NCBI RefSeq assembly: GCF_000002425.4
Contig: NC_037259.1
Coordinates: 3,769,902-3,833,901 of the forward strand
Source of the DNA: Physcomitrium patens
Lineage: Eukaryota; Streptophyta; Bryopsida; Funariales; Funariaceae
Reading direction: 5' to 3'
DNA length: 64,000 nt
This document shows positions 39,201-49,371 of the stretch, in pieces. The stretch's first letter is position 1, and every line of letters begins with the position of its first letter. The notes under the pieces were generated by a model. It saw only the letters and a list, made by a program, of their open reading frames with translations. It did not search any database and had not been told where the DNA came from. Made by a program: the position numbers and the translations under genes.

Positions 39201-41937
39201 TGTTGTAATTGCTTCATGTCATTTATTTCAATTGCTTTGTGGTTGTTCTTTTTTTGTTCTTAATATTTGCTTACTTCACTTCACACCACCAATTACAAGC
39301 AACTCTTAATTGAGGCCATCTTGTAACTTAAATTGAGGACTAAAAATTTATACTCATAATAAGCAACCGAATTATATGGTGGTTCTAAATCTTACAACAG
39401 TGGTGGAAAAGACAACCAAAGGAGTAGAACACACAAATCAATTCACACATGAATATCAAGATGTATTTCCAATCGACCTAAATAGTCGTACTTCCTAATC
39501 GAGGTGCCTCTTTCTAAATAGAACTATTGCTTGGAGCCAAATTAACAAGCTGACCAATTTATCACCTAATACCAAAAGAACTTGAAGAGCTATAGAATAC
39601 ATTGGATGAAATTTTGGAAAATGCATCATTTAAAAAAGCACATCACCATGGAGAAAACTTATATTCTTTATACTAAAGAAGAATGATGGACTTCGACTTT
39701 ACATTGACTATCAAGGCCTCAATAAGCAGATTATTAAAAATATATATCCACTTTCATACGTCGATGATCTTCTTGACTAACTTTGAAGTGCGACCATCTT
39801 TAATAAATTGGATCTTTGGAGTGGCTATTAATAGATACATATTGTAAGAAAGAATATAGAGAACATGGCATTTTGTATGTACTATAGATATTTTCAAGGA
39901 CTGGTTTTATTTTTTGGCTTGATCAATGCTCCAACCTCTTTCATAGGTCACATTTGGAATCTTTTGGATAAGTATGTAATTATCTTTATTGATGATATCT
40001 TTGTATACAATAAAATCTTTGAAGAGTATGAACAACATCTTTGAAAAGTACTACATTGGCTTAAAGATAGTCGCTTTATTGCAAGAAATCAAAATATAAA
40101 CTTTAGAAGTTAGAAGTCATATTATTAAGGCATGAGGCATACGCATGGAGCATGATAAGGTGATAGTGGTGGAAGATTGGCTTATTATTAAGGATGCTTT
40201 TGAAGTCCACTCATTTTTAGACCTTGCTAGATATTATGACTATTTTATTTAGTGATTTATATATATTGTTGCCTCATTGACAAACCTATTGAAGAAAGGT
40301 GCTTTTTTTGAATGGAAAGTGGAATAACAAAGTACCTTTGATAAGTTGAAGGAAGAAATCATTATTGCTCTAATATTACAACCATATGATTCCAACCTTT
40401 CTTGTTTACTTGACATTGATGCTTCTAACTTTGCTATTGGAGCAGTCCTTCAACAAGACTTTGATAAGGGCCTTCAATGTGTGGTATATAAATCACATAA
40501 GCTCAAAAGGATAGAGCGCAATTACTTTGCATGTGATTAAGAGAAAATAGTCATTATATACACCATAAAAGTGTAACAACACTATCTGTAGGAGAAGTTA
40601 GTGGTTGTTTGGATTGACCATCAACTCTTGCTATACAATTTACATCTGAAAAATATGAAATCATGACTTCATTATTGAAAAGAATAGTTGTAGCTTTTTA
40701 ATATCCAGCTTGAGTACAAGCAAGGATAATAATATATTTTGCTAGAGAGCTTATAGCAGAGACTAGACTTAAAGACCAAATCAGGAGACAAGGCAAAAAT
40801 TACCACCATTAGTAGTGTCATTTCAAACTTAATCAAAGAGACAAAATGAAAAGAAGCTATGCATCGGGATGTTTATTTCAAGATGGTTAGTGATTAGTTA
40901 AAGGTGGGTGATATATAATATCAAGATTATAGTCTTAGTGATGGCTTGCTCTATTTCAAGAAGTAGATTTATATACCTGACAATGCTATATTCTAGATGT
41001 GCATACTTCAAGAATGACATAATATTCTAATATCTAGACTCTAGGATGAGAGAAGACTTTAGAATAGATCTCAAGGACATGGTTTTAGGCAAGTTTGGAT
41101 TGTGATATTCAAGCTTTTGTATGCTTGTGTGAATCATGTTAATATAATAAAGCATGCAATGCAACGTCTTTTGGACTATTGCAGCCAATTTTGCTACTTA
41201 CGACACATTGAAAGTAGGTGATTATGGATTTTATTATGTGTTTGTTGTAGATGCCTCATAATCACAACATAGTTGCTGTCTTTGTAGATTGACTCTTGAA
41301 GCAACTACACTTGGCCACAATGTACTTGGATATTCATGCTCTAATGCTTGCACGAGTCTTCTTTGATATTATCTTTCATCACCATGAATTACCTCGTGTC
41401 ATCATTTCAGATCAAGATCCATACTTCATATGAAATTTTTGGCAAGCCTACTTTAAGCTACTAGGCACATGACTTGCCATGTCCACGACCTTCTATTTTT
41501 AAGTAGATGGACAAATAAAGCATATAAATTGGACTTTGAAAGATATACCATGGGTATTTGTAATAGTTTATTATAATGATTGGGATGAATATTTGATGCT
41601 CTTGGACTTTACTTATAATGATAGTATTCAAGCAAGTATTGATCATTTACCATTTTTTATTAATACCACTCAACATCCGATTATGCTAGCAATTCTCTAT
41701 TATTCCATCAATATCAACAACTTGACAATAGAAGAATTTATATAATGGCTTATAAAAGGCATAGCATTGCTTTTTTATCACACAAAATTAATAAAAGTTG
41801 TATAGAGATAACCACCAAAAATACAAGACATTCTAAGAGGATGATTAGGTGCTACTCTTCAACGCCAACTTGTTACTTATTACATCAACTCAAATCTATA
41901 AACTAGCATTTTGGTGGCTTGCGCCTTTTTTATATTT

Positions 41938-42210
41938 CTACAATGTTTTTTGATATTGCATATCTCCTCGAGCTTCTACCACATATTTGAGTCCATCCAA
42001 TCTTCTATATTTCATAATTGAAGGGATTTCATACTCAGCCAAAGTGCTTTCTGGATCGACACTAACCACCACTACCACTAATTGTAATTGAGGACTAACA
42101 AAAATATAAAATGGACAACATTTTGGAGCATCGTTACTTTTAGTGTGGTAATAGACATCTACAACTTTAGTACAAAATTGTTTAGGAAGGTTATCCCATC
42201 TATGATGCAA
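41938..42210 (-). pseudogene. Possible gypsy chromodomain fragment on the opposite strand
   Basis: The 90-codon minus-strand frame holds AEYEIPSIMKYR and GLKYVVEARGD, which resemble a decayed chromodomain (E-x-E-x-I-L ... K-Y-L-V-x-W-x-G). It lies between the plus-strand integrase and 3' LTR of F, in the wrong orientation for that element. It may be an inverted piece. The match is weak and could be chance. Confidence 0.3.
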
Positions 42211-42311
42211 TGTAGAAACATGAATAAAACTTCATGCATTACGAAGAGACAATTTGAAAATACCATCAAGAATAAAATGAGAACATTCCACATTAGTAGA
42301 GGACGATTAAT

Positions 42312-42844
42312 TGTAACATAGTATAGATTAGATAATTGTATTGTTGATACATAGTTATAGAAAATTGGAACCAATTTTGAAAAGTTATGGGAGTTTTTAG
42401 AATTGGGACTAGGTTGGTGGATTATATAGGATTCACTATGGAACCTTCTAGAAATGACTTAGGGCAATTATCTTTGTAGTGTCTATTATGAAATCTTATA
42501 GATGGAATTTAAGACGGTTATTTAAGTGGAATCTATCATTTAGGAACATTTTAAAAAGTCGAGGGTGGTAGAGTGGGGTATAAATAGAAATAGCTACGGC
42601 CTTTTAGAGCATTTGATCAAGAATTGCTTCAGATCTTTTCTCTTAATGATATTTGATTTTATATCTTCCTATTTTATTTTTTTCTGTTCTAATTCTAGTT
42701 GCTCATTTTTGTCTTTCATATTTTATTTTATTTAAATTATTTTTAGTTTTATTCTAATCCATTTTGGTCTAACTTGTAAAGAGATTTTGTGTTATTATGG
42801 ATTAAAAGGATTTTGGATACTTAAGATAGATTAGTCTTGTTTCA
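42312..42844 (+). repeat. 3' LTR of family 2 copy F
   Basis: The 533-bp sequence is clearly related to the reverse complement of 50820-51345, the 5' LTR of copy G, for example the blocks around gtttttagaattg and ccactatggaac. A TG-CA end pair fits (TGTAACATAG ... GTTTCA). It is followed directly by an (AT)n run at 42845-42866. Confidence 0.75.
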
Positions 42845-43019
42845 ATATATATATATATATATATATCAATTGCTTACATTATATTTGTTTCTTCATGAAG
42901 GCCATCCTTATTAGTAAGCTTTTAGCTGTAGATCATTTTATTACCTCACTCGATGTAGAGCCATGAAGAATTATCTTGTGTCTACAGTATTTAAAAGAAA
43001 TCATCATTGTTAGTCAATT

Positions 43020-43537
43020 AACTTACTTATTTTCTACCTTTAGCTATCGCATACCAAAGACAACATCATATTTAAGCTTTGTAACCTTAAAATTTTTCCT
43101 CAAGGCATAAGTATCATTCAACCTCAAGATTTCTTCTTTACATGTCTCACTTAATACATTTTCTTGATGGTCAATTAGGTGTATATTCTTTCTCTTGATC
43201 ACCTTGATTTATATTCCAAGCCGATCCGGAATTTTAGTTGAGATGTAATTTTTGTAGAACTTCAATCTACAAGCATTCAATATGGTTGTCTTCTTAGTCT
43301 ACTCACTATATATACTAGTCAATCCTTTAGATAGTTGTCCAAGGTCATATCATATGTCTCTAAAAGACAAAAACTATCTCTATTACTAGCTCTCAATGCT
43401 TCTACGAGGAAGCTTTGTTTCTTTGCTCCACTTCTTTATTAACTTTATGAGCCTTGAAATTATAAATCTACCTTCATTTATTGGTATCTAAATTTTGATG
43501 CTTCAAAAAATCTCTTATGTATTAGTAGTCTTTGCAA
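43020..43537 (-). mobile_element. Family 2 copy G, left part (protease region), split by element D
   Basis: The reverse complement matches F 37720-37980, the end of gag and the protease. The match stops at the insertion point of D and resumes as gag at 49938, so D was inserted into an existing family 2 copy. Confidence 0.72.
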
Positions 43538-43542
43538 GGTAT
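43538..43542. other. Target-site duplication of D, left
   Basis: The ggtat immediately left of the 5' LTR is repeated directly right of the 3' LTR at 49933-49937. Five bases is the usual length for Ty3/gypsy integrases. Confidence 0.9.
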
Positions 43543-43751
43543 TGTCACGGCCATAATCATGTAAGCTAATAATTACATATAGAAATAGGTAGAAGTAAGT
43601 AAAAGTAGATAAAAGTAAGTTAATTCTATAATATTTAATATAGAAGCTTCCTAGAAACTTCTTAGATGCTGCTTTGACTTCATAGGTGTCTTTAATTGAC
43701 TTTTTGGATTAGAAACGTGGTCAACAAGTTGGCCATGTGCCACACATGTTG

Positions 43752-43772
43752 TTAGCTTGAAGATCAAGCTAA
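43752..43772. other. 21-bp palindrome in U3 of the LTR
   Basis: TTAGCTTGA and TCAAGCTAA flank AGA, a perfect 9-bp inverted repeat. It is also present in the 3' LTR of D and in copy A, and is recognisable in B. Its place upstream of the TATA box would suit a protein-binding site in the promoter, but no factor is known to me. Confidence 0.6.
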
Positions 43773-43886
43773 CTATGTGGCCCACACGTAGAAAAACTTA
43801 CCTTGTAAGTCAAGGCATGTGTCCTACAAAGTCAACACATATTGGAGGTCCTATAGAACGTCGCCATGTAGCCCTTAGTTAGATAG

Positions 43887-43894
43887 TATATATA
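43887..43894 (+). promoter_or_regulatory. TATA box of the D LTR promoter
   Basis: TATATATA lies about 345 bp into the LTR and is kept in copies A, B and C. With the usual spacing of about 30 nt, the mRNA would start at about 43915-43922. That is also where the segment complementary to the putative primer site begins (43918). Confidence 0.75.
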
Positions 43895-43896
43895 GA

Positions 43897-43926
43897 GACA
43901 AGAGTGAAGGCTTCTTCACTCTTGTC
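43897..43926. other. 13-bp perfect inverted repeat next to the TATA box
   Basis: GACAAGAGTGAAG (43897-43909) and CTTCACTCTTGTC (43914-43926) flank a 4-nt loop. The right arm overlaps the expected transcript start. The hairpin is present in both D LTRs and is nearly intact in copy A. Confidence 0.85.
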
Positions 43927-44105
43927 AACTCCTTTCTTGCTTCTAGTCTAGTTTCAAGGATCTCTAGTTTTCTTGTCTTTTGGCAATAGCCATTCTAGTT
44001 TCTCTTTTCAATATACATACTTATTATTCATATTTTGTTACTTTTCTTTGAGTGAAGGCTTACTTGTCTGAACTGTTTTTTCATCGAGTTCTTGTCCTTG
44101 ACAGA

Positions 44106-44116
44106 TTGACAAGAGT
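44106..44116 (+). promoter_or_regulatory. Putative self-priming primer-binding site
   Basis: TTGACAAGAGT, 2 nt after the 5' LTR, is the exact reverse complement of ACTCTTGTCAA at 43918-43928 in the LTR, 31 nt downstream of the start of the TATA box. In Tf1 of fission yeast and related chromoviruses, the first nucleotides of the RNA anneal to such a site and prime reverse transcription. No TGG, the mark of a tRNA primer site, lies next to this LTR. A relic resembling an initiator-tRNA-Met site (tatcagagc, 44127-44135) lies further in but lacks its TGG. Confidence 0.6.
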
Positions 44117-44314
44117 CTACTTACAATATCAGAGCTTTGTTTTTCTTGAGTAAGAGTGGATTACCCCTTTCTCTTGACAAGACATAAGCGTATTAGAAGT
44201 TTGCGGATTACCCACTTCTAAACTGATATTGTTCTTAGTATCTTCTTTGTTATCAAGTCTTTCTTTTCTTTTGTCTTGAGCAGTATCAAACAAATTTTTC
44301 TTCTTAGTGTCATT

Positions 44315-45319
44315 ATGGCAGAGCTTGTTGAAATGAAGAGTGCAATGGCACAAATGCAAGAGCAAATGAAGGAGTTAATGCTTGCGATGCATCAACTCAA
44401 TTCACCAACACAGGAAAGAACAAGAATAGCAAAAAGTGAGGATATAGAGATGATCGGAGCTGCTTCAACATCTACAACAAATTACGTTCCTTCTCCAATT
44501 GTACAACATCCTATAAGCACTAGAGAACCAAGAATTGCCTTACCTGAGAAATTTGATGGTACGAGATCAAAGTTTCGAGGGTTCATCAATCAAGTACAAT
44601 TGGCAATTGAACTTCAACCGCAAAGCTATCCAACTCCAGGATCATAAGTCAGGTTTATTAGCACTCTACTTTCTGGTTTTGCATTATCGTGGTTTTCATC
44701 TTTTCTTGAACAACGAAATCCAATATTGGATAATTTGGAAGATTTTTTGGTGGAGTTTCGATCTATGTATGGTGAACACGATACAACTCGTGTTGCAACA
44801 AATAAGATCTGAATTTTGCGACAAGAAAATCGCTCAGTAACAGTGTATGCTTCACAATTTCGACAACTTGCAATTGACATCAAGTGGGATGATGCTGCAC
44901 TCATCAGTCAATTTCTTTATGGATTGCAATACGAAGTAAAGAAATTGATGCTCAACTTACCTGATCCTCAAACTTTGAGTCAAGCAATCGATTTTGCGGT
45001 AAAATGTGATAATTGACTTTTCGAATTTCAATCCGAGAATCATTCACGGGAACCTCAACGTTATTACTCAATGGCAACATCAACATCTTTGCCAAACGTA
45101 CATTCGGAAGTAGAAGACATGCAAATTGACGCAGTACGTTTTAAACCCCTAACTGAGCAAGAAAAGATTCGTCGTCGTCAAGAAGGATTATGTTTATATT
45201 GCGGAGAACCTAAGTACACTACTCAACATTGTCCAAAGAAACGACGCAATTATAAAATGAGGGGTACGACGGTCAAAGAAGACAACATGTCAGAAAACGG
45301 ATTCGTCCAGCTACAATAG
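44315..45319 (+). pseudogene. Element D gag (three in-frame stops)
   Basis: Gag would be 334 residues and form the particle that packages the RNA. The ATG at 44315 is followed by a Met- and Gln-rich helical segment, a capsid region of retrotransposon gag type, and a C-terminal zinc knuckle CLYCGEPKYTTQHCPKK (C-x2-C-x4-H-x4-C). The reading frame has no indel but is cut by TAA at 44645-44647, TGA near 44812 and TGA at about 45014. Each is explained by one C-to-T change (CAA or CGA), and copy A still has the Arg codon at the third site. The frame ends with TAG at 45317-45319. Confidence 0.92.
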
Positions 45320-48300
45320 GGACCGTGCAGCTGGAACCTTGTACAATTCCTAATGAAGGTCCTATCCTCTCCTCAGAACCCTCTCCTTGTTTTATAATAG
45401 ACTTATATTTAGGACCTAAGAATTACAAAGCCTCTGCTTTATTAGATTCGGGAGCCTCAGCATGTTTTTTAGATGAACAATTTGTTAAAAGTCATAAAAT
45501 ACCCTTTGTACAGAAACCTAAACCAATACATGTAGAAGTCATAGATGGTCGTCCCTTGTCTTCTGGAGATGTCACTCATGAAACTCATCCCATAAAAGTA
45601 ACAATAGATGGTCATGATAGCTACATAGCTTTTAACATAATTAAATCCCCGTCCAATCTAGTTATTTTAGGTTTATCCTGGCTAGAAAAATATAACCCTC
45701 GAATAGATTGGAATTCGTGTAAACTTGACTTTTCCCAGAGCGTTATTAATAGTTCTACCAACCAAGTAAAAAATTATAAGTCTAGTATAGTAAAACCCGT
45801 ACTGATAGGTACAAAAGCATTTATACACGCAGCAAAAGAAGGATCAACTTTTGCTATTTATGCTGTATCTATTTCTGAAAACGTAAAGACTTCAAGTGGC
45901 ATTCGAAGTCAATATCAGGAGTATCAAGACGTTTTTGAGAAAAAGAATGCAGATATTCTTCCTGAGCATCACCCATATGATTGTTCAATCGACCTCAAGG
46001 AAGGAACTCAGCCACCATTTGGACCAATTTACAGTTTATCGCAAGATGAGATGGCTGAACTCAAGACATATATTGACGAGAATTTAGCGAAGAATTTCAT
46101 ACGCCATTCAAAATCTCCAGCAGGAGCTCCAATTCTATTCGTAAAGAAAAAAGATGGATCTTTACGAATGTGTGTTGATTATCGAGGACTCAACAAGATC
46201 ACAATCAAGAACAGGTATCCATTACCTTTGATATCAGGACTCCTTGACCAGTTGAATCAAGCTAAGATCTATACAAAAATAGATCTAAGAGGAGCATATA
46301 ATCTAGTACGGATCAAAGAAGGAGATGAATGGAAGACTGCGTTTCGAACCAGGTATGGACATTTCGAATATAATGTCATGCCCTTTGGACTCACGAATGC
46401 ACCAGCTGCTTTTCAATATCTCATGAATGATGTATTTCGTGAATTCTTAGACAATTTTGTCGTCTGCTATCTAGACGATATCTTGATCTATTCTAAGAAC
46501 GTCGAAGAACATGAAATACATGTTCGTCAAGTATTACAAAAACTTAGAGATGCAGGATTGTACACCAAGATGGAAAAGTGTGTATTTCACACTACTCAAG
46601 TTGACTTTTTAGGATATATCATTTCAAATGATGGTCTCATGATGGATTCTAAGAAAGTCCAAACAATCATGGATTGGAAGATTCCAAGGACAGTAAGAGA
46701 TGTCAAATGTTTCTTGGGATTTGCCAATTACTATCGGATCTTCATCAAAGATTTCTCACGAGTTGCAACTCTACTTACACGCTTGACTAGTAAAGATAAA
46801 TTCCAATGGAATCAAGAAGCGGAAGCAGCATTTGAAGCCTTGAAGACATCGTTTGTCTCTGCACCAGTCTTATATCGTGTTGACTTTTCTAAGGCATTTT
46901 TTATGGAAACAGATGCATCAGATTTTGCCTTGGGTGTAGTTTTATCACAAATGGGAACAGATGACAAACTTCATCCGATAGCTTTTCATTCAAGAAAATT
47001 CTCAGCAGCCGAGATCAATTATGAGATCCACCATAAAGAACTTCTTGCGATCGTGGATTCCTTTCAAGAATGGCATCATTATCTAGAAGGCGCTTCTAGT
47101 CCAGTCACTGTGTATACAGATCACAAGAACCTCGAGTATTTCATGTCAGCACGCTTGTTGAATCGTCGTCAAGCTCGTTGGAGTATGTCTTTGTCAAGAT
47201 TCGAGTTCATTATCACTTATCGGCCAAGAAAACAACAAGGTTTGTCTGATGCCCTATCTAGACATTCTTATTTTGCACCAAAAGAAGGAGATACAGCTTT
47301 TGAGCAACAAAGAACGGTCCTCTTGAAATCAGAGCAATTTCATCTCCGAGCAATGAAATCAACATTGACCGTTGATTCAACTTTTCTCAAGCAAATCCAG
47401 TCTAGTATGTCCTCAGACCCTCTTGTTTATGATATCGAGAATAATTCTTCCAAGTCTCATGATCCTTCTAAGTTCGAGTTCAAGAATAATCTATTATATT
47501 TTGAAAGACGCCTATATGTTCCAGAAGGAGAAGCACGTTTACGTGTTCTTCAAGCACGTCATGACTTTCCAGCAGCAGGGCACTTTGGATATAATAAGAC
47601 TTTGGAACTCATATCAAGAGATTTTTGGTGGCCACAAATGTGGAAGTCAGTCAAAGACTTTGTACAATCATGTGATATTTGTTCAAGATCAAAAATTCCT
47701 CGTCATCGACTTTACGGACTTCTTCAGCCATTACCTATACCAGAACAACCATGGTCTTCTGTTTCTATGGATTTCATCACAGATCTTCCAAGCTCAAGAT
47801 CTTATGATTCTATATTTGTGATAGTAGATCGTTTCACCAAGATGGCACATTTTGTGCCATGTACAAAATCTATCACAGGTGAAGAAACAGCTAAGCTTTT
47901 CATTGATAATATCTATCGCTATCATGGATTACCTAAAGATATCATATCAGATAGGGGAACTCAATTTGTGTCAAGATTTTGGAGGATCCTTTTCAAGATT
48001 TTAAAAGTGGACATAAAGCTATCTTCGGCTTTCCATCCTCAAACTGATGGACAAACAGAGCACGTAAACCAAGTCTTGGAGCAATATTTAAGGTGTACTA
48101 TTAACTACCAACAAGATGATTGGACAACCCTTCTGCCATTGGCAGAGTTTGCTTATAATAATACGGTACATTCTTCCACGCAACAAACACCTTTCTTTGC
48201 CAATTATGGCTATCATCCACGACTTGATACTTTTGATTTTTCAAAAGTTGATAATCCTGCAGCAGAAGATATGGCAAATCGGTTGTCAGAGTTACATGCA

Positions 48301-48792
48301 ATAATGAAGACGCAATTGAAGGAAGCTCAAGAATGACAAAAGATAAACGCAGATCTATATCGTAAGGAGCAACCACAAATCAACGTGGGTGATAAGGTAT
48401 GGCTATTTCGTCGCAATATCAAGACTACTCGACCTTGTGACAAGCTGGACTATCATAGGCTTGGCCCCTTTTCTGTTTCTGAACAGATCAACCCAGTTGC
48501 ATATCGGTTACATCTACTGGAGTCAATGAAGATCCATCCTGTATTCCACATGTCTCTTCTTGAACCATATAAGACAGTGGATATACAAGGAAGAAGACAA
48601 ATGCCACCGCCTCCTATAGAAGTAGATAATAATGAAGAATTTGAGGTGGAAGAGATATTAGACTCAAGGCGGCGCCGAAATAAGCTGGAATATCTTGTTC
48701 ATTGGCACAAATATGATATTAGTGAACACACATGGGAGCCATCCAAGAATCTAGCAAATGCATCAGCTAAAGTCAAAGTTTTTCATCAATGA
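45256..48792 (+). pseudogene. Element D pol polyprotein with chromodomain (one stop)
   Basis: The frame is open from 45256 and overlaps the end of gag by about 64 nt in another frame (-1 relative to gag). No ATG occurs until about 46048, so synthesis should need frameshifting. In order: protease (LLDSGASACFLDEQF, about 45440), RT (active-site YLDD at 46468-46479), RNase H (METDASDFALGVVLSQ, TDHKNLEYFM), integrase HHCC (GHFGYNKT ... CDICSRSK), integrase core (SMDFITDLP, DRGTQFVSRF, TDGQTEHVNQ), a GDKVWLFRRNI C-terminal module, and a chromodomain (EVEEILDSRRRRNKLEYLVHW). A single TGA at 48334-48336 interrupts it just after the core; it fits a CGA-to-TGA change. All key catalytic residues seem present. 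Confidence 0.95.
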
Positions 48793-48907
48793 CATCCATC
48801 AAAACCAAGATGAAAATCACTCTTATAAAAGAGACAAGATTGAGGCAAGATAACATTCAATTTCTTATCCTTGTTTGTAACTTCTTTGCATTTGTGACGC
48901 TAATTAG

Positions 48908-49330
48908 ATGGAGAGCCAACAACCAGCAGATTTAACTTAAGAACCTTCGTTTGCTAACCTGCCGGACGAGACATTACGATTGTCACAACCTTCAAGACGA
49001 CGCAATCGAGATGAACATCTTCAAGAACGACATGTTTTTCCTTGAATAGATGGTGAGATACAACGCGTTTGGTATCACGATTTGGGAAGGGACTCTCGAT
49101 GTTTGGTGATTTTGCTAGAGGTAGGAACAACTCCTGATGGTGTTCCAAATATTCTATTCGAAGGAAGTTACGAAGGCCTCAACAATGATCAAATAACTGG
49201 GTGGTCTTCCCGCCCTGGTATGGGACACTACCGATGGTTGAGAGGCCCTATCAATCATCTTCGAAGAGAACAGAGATCACAGTATGTGGCGAATACAATT
49301 CGTCGCATCATAGATTTCCTCAACATATGA
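48908..49330 (+). pseudogene. Third ORF of family 1, element D (two in-frame stops), unknown function
   Basis: A 423-nt frame (140 codons) lies between the chromodomain stop and the polypurine tract, where most chromoviruses have only untranslated RNA. It starts with ATG at 48908 and ends with TGA at 49328-49330. In-frame TAA (48938) and TGA (49043) both fit C-to-T changes. Copy A has the same ORF with sense codons at both places. The N-terminal third is polar and Arg-rich (SQPSRRRNRDEHLQERH). The rest is better structured, with LVILLEVGTTPDGVP, EGSYEGLNNDQITGW and RPGMGHYRWLRGPI. No transmembrane helix or signal peptide is visible, so it does not look like an envelope protein. I do not recognise a family. 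Confidence 0.7.
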
Positions 49331-49357
49331 TGACCGCTCCTCGTGGAACTCGTTTCT

Positions 49358-49368
49358 AGAAGGGGGGG
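49358..49368 (+). promoter_or_regulatory. Polypurine tract of element D
   Basis: AGAAGGGGGGG ends 3 nt before the 3' LTR and would prime plus-strand DNA synthesis. Copy A has a related purine tract at the same place. Confidence 0.85.
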
Positions 49369-49371
49369 TAA

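Larger units (their letters stand above)
36940..42844 (+). mobile_element. Family 2 gypsy retrotransposon copy F (decayed)
   Basis: The order is gag (from about 36950), CCHC knuckle (about 37497-37545), protease (about 37720-38060), an inserted LTR-like block (about 38258-39200), RT (about 39640-40130, VIIFIDDIFVY at about 39977-40010), RNase H (LDIDASNFAIGAVLQQD, about 40400), integrase (about 41190-41740) and 3' LTR (42312-42844). No 5' LTR is seen. All coding parts carry stops and frameshifts. Confidence 0.82.
43543..44103 (+). repeat. 5' LTR of element D
   Basis: The 561-bp repeat runs from TGTCACGG to CTTGACA. It differs from the 3' LTR at about five positions, four of them transitions, including the last base (A here, T in the 3' LTR). 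It carries a 21-bp palindrome at 43752-43772, a TATA box at 43887-43894 and a strong hairpin directly after that. Confidence 0.96.

Noticed and set aside
48908-49330. Third ORF as an envelope gene
   Set aside because: No signal peptide, transmembrane segment or glycoprotein-like cysteine pattern is visible; envelope-like function is not supported.
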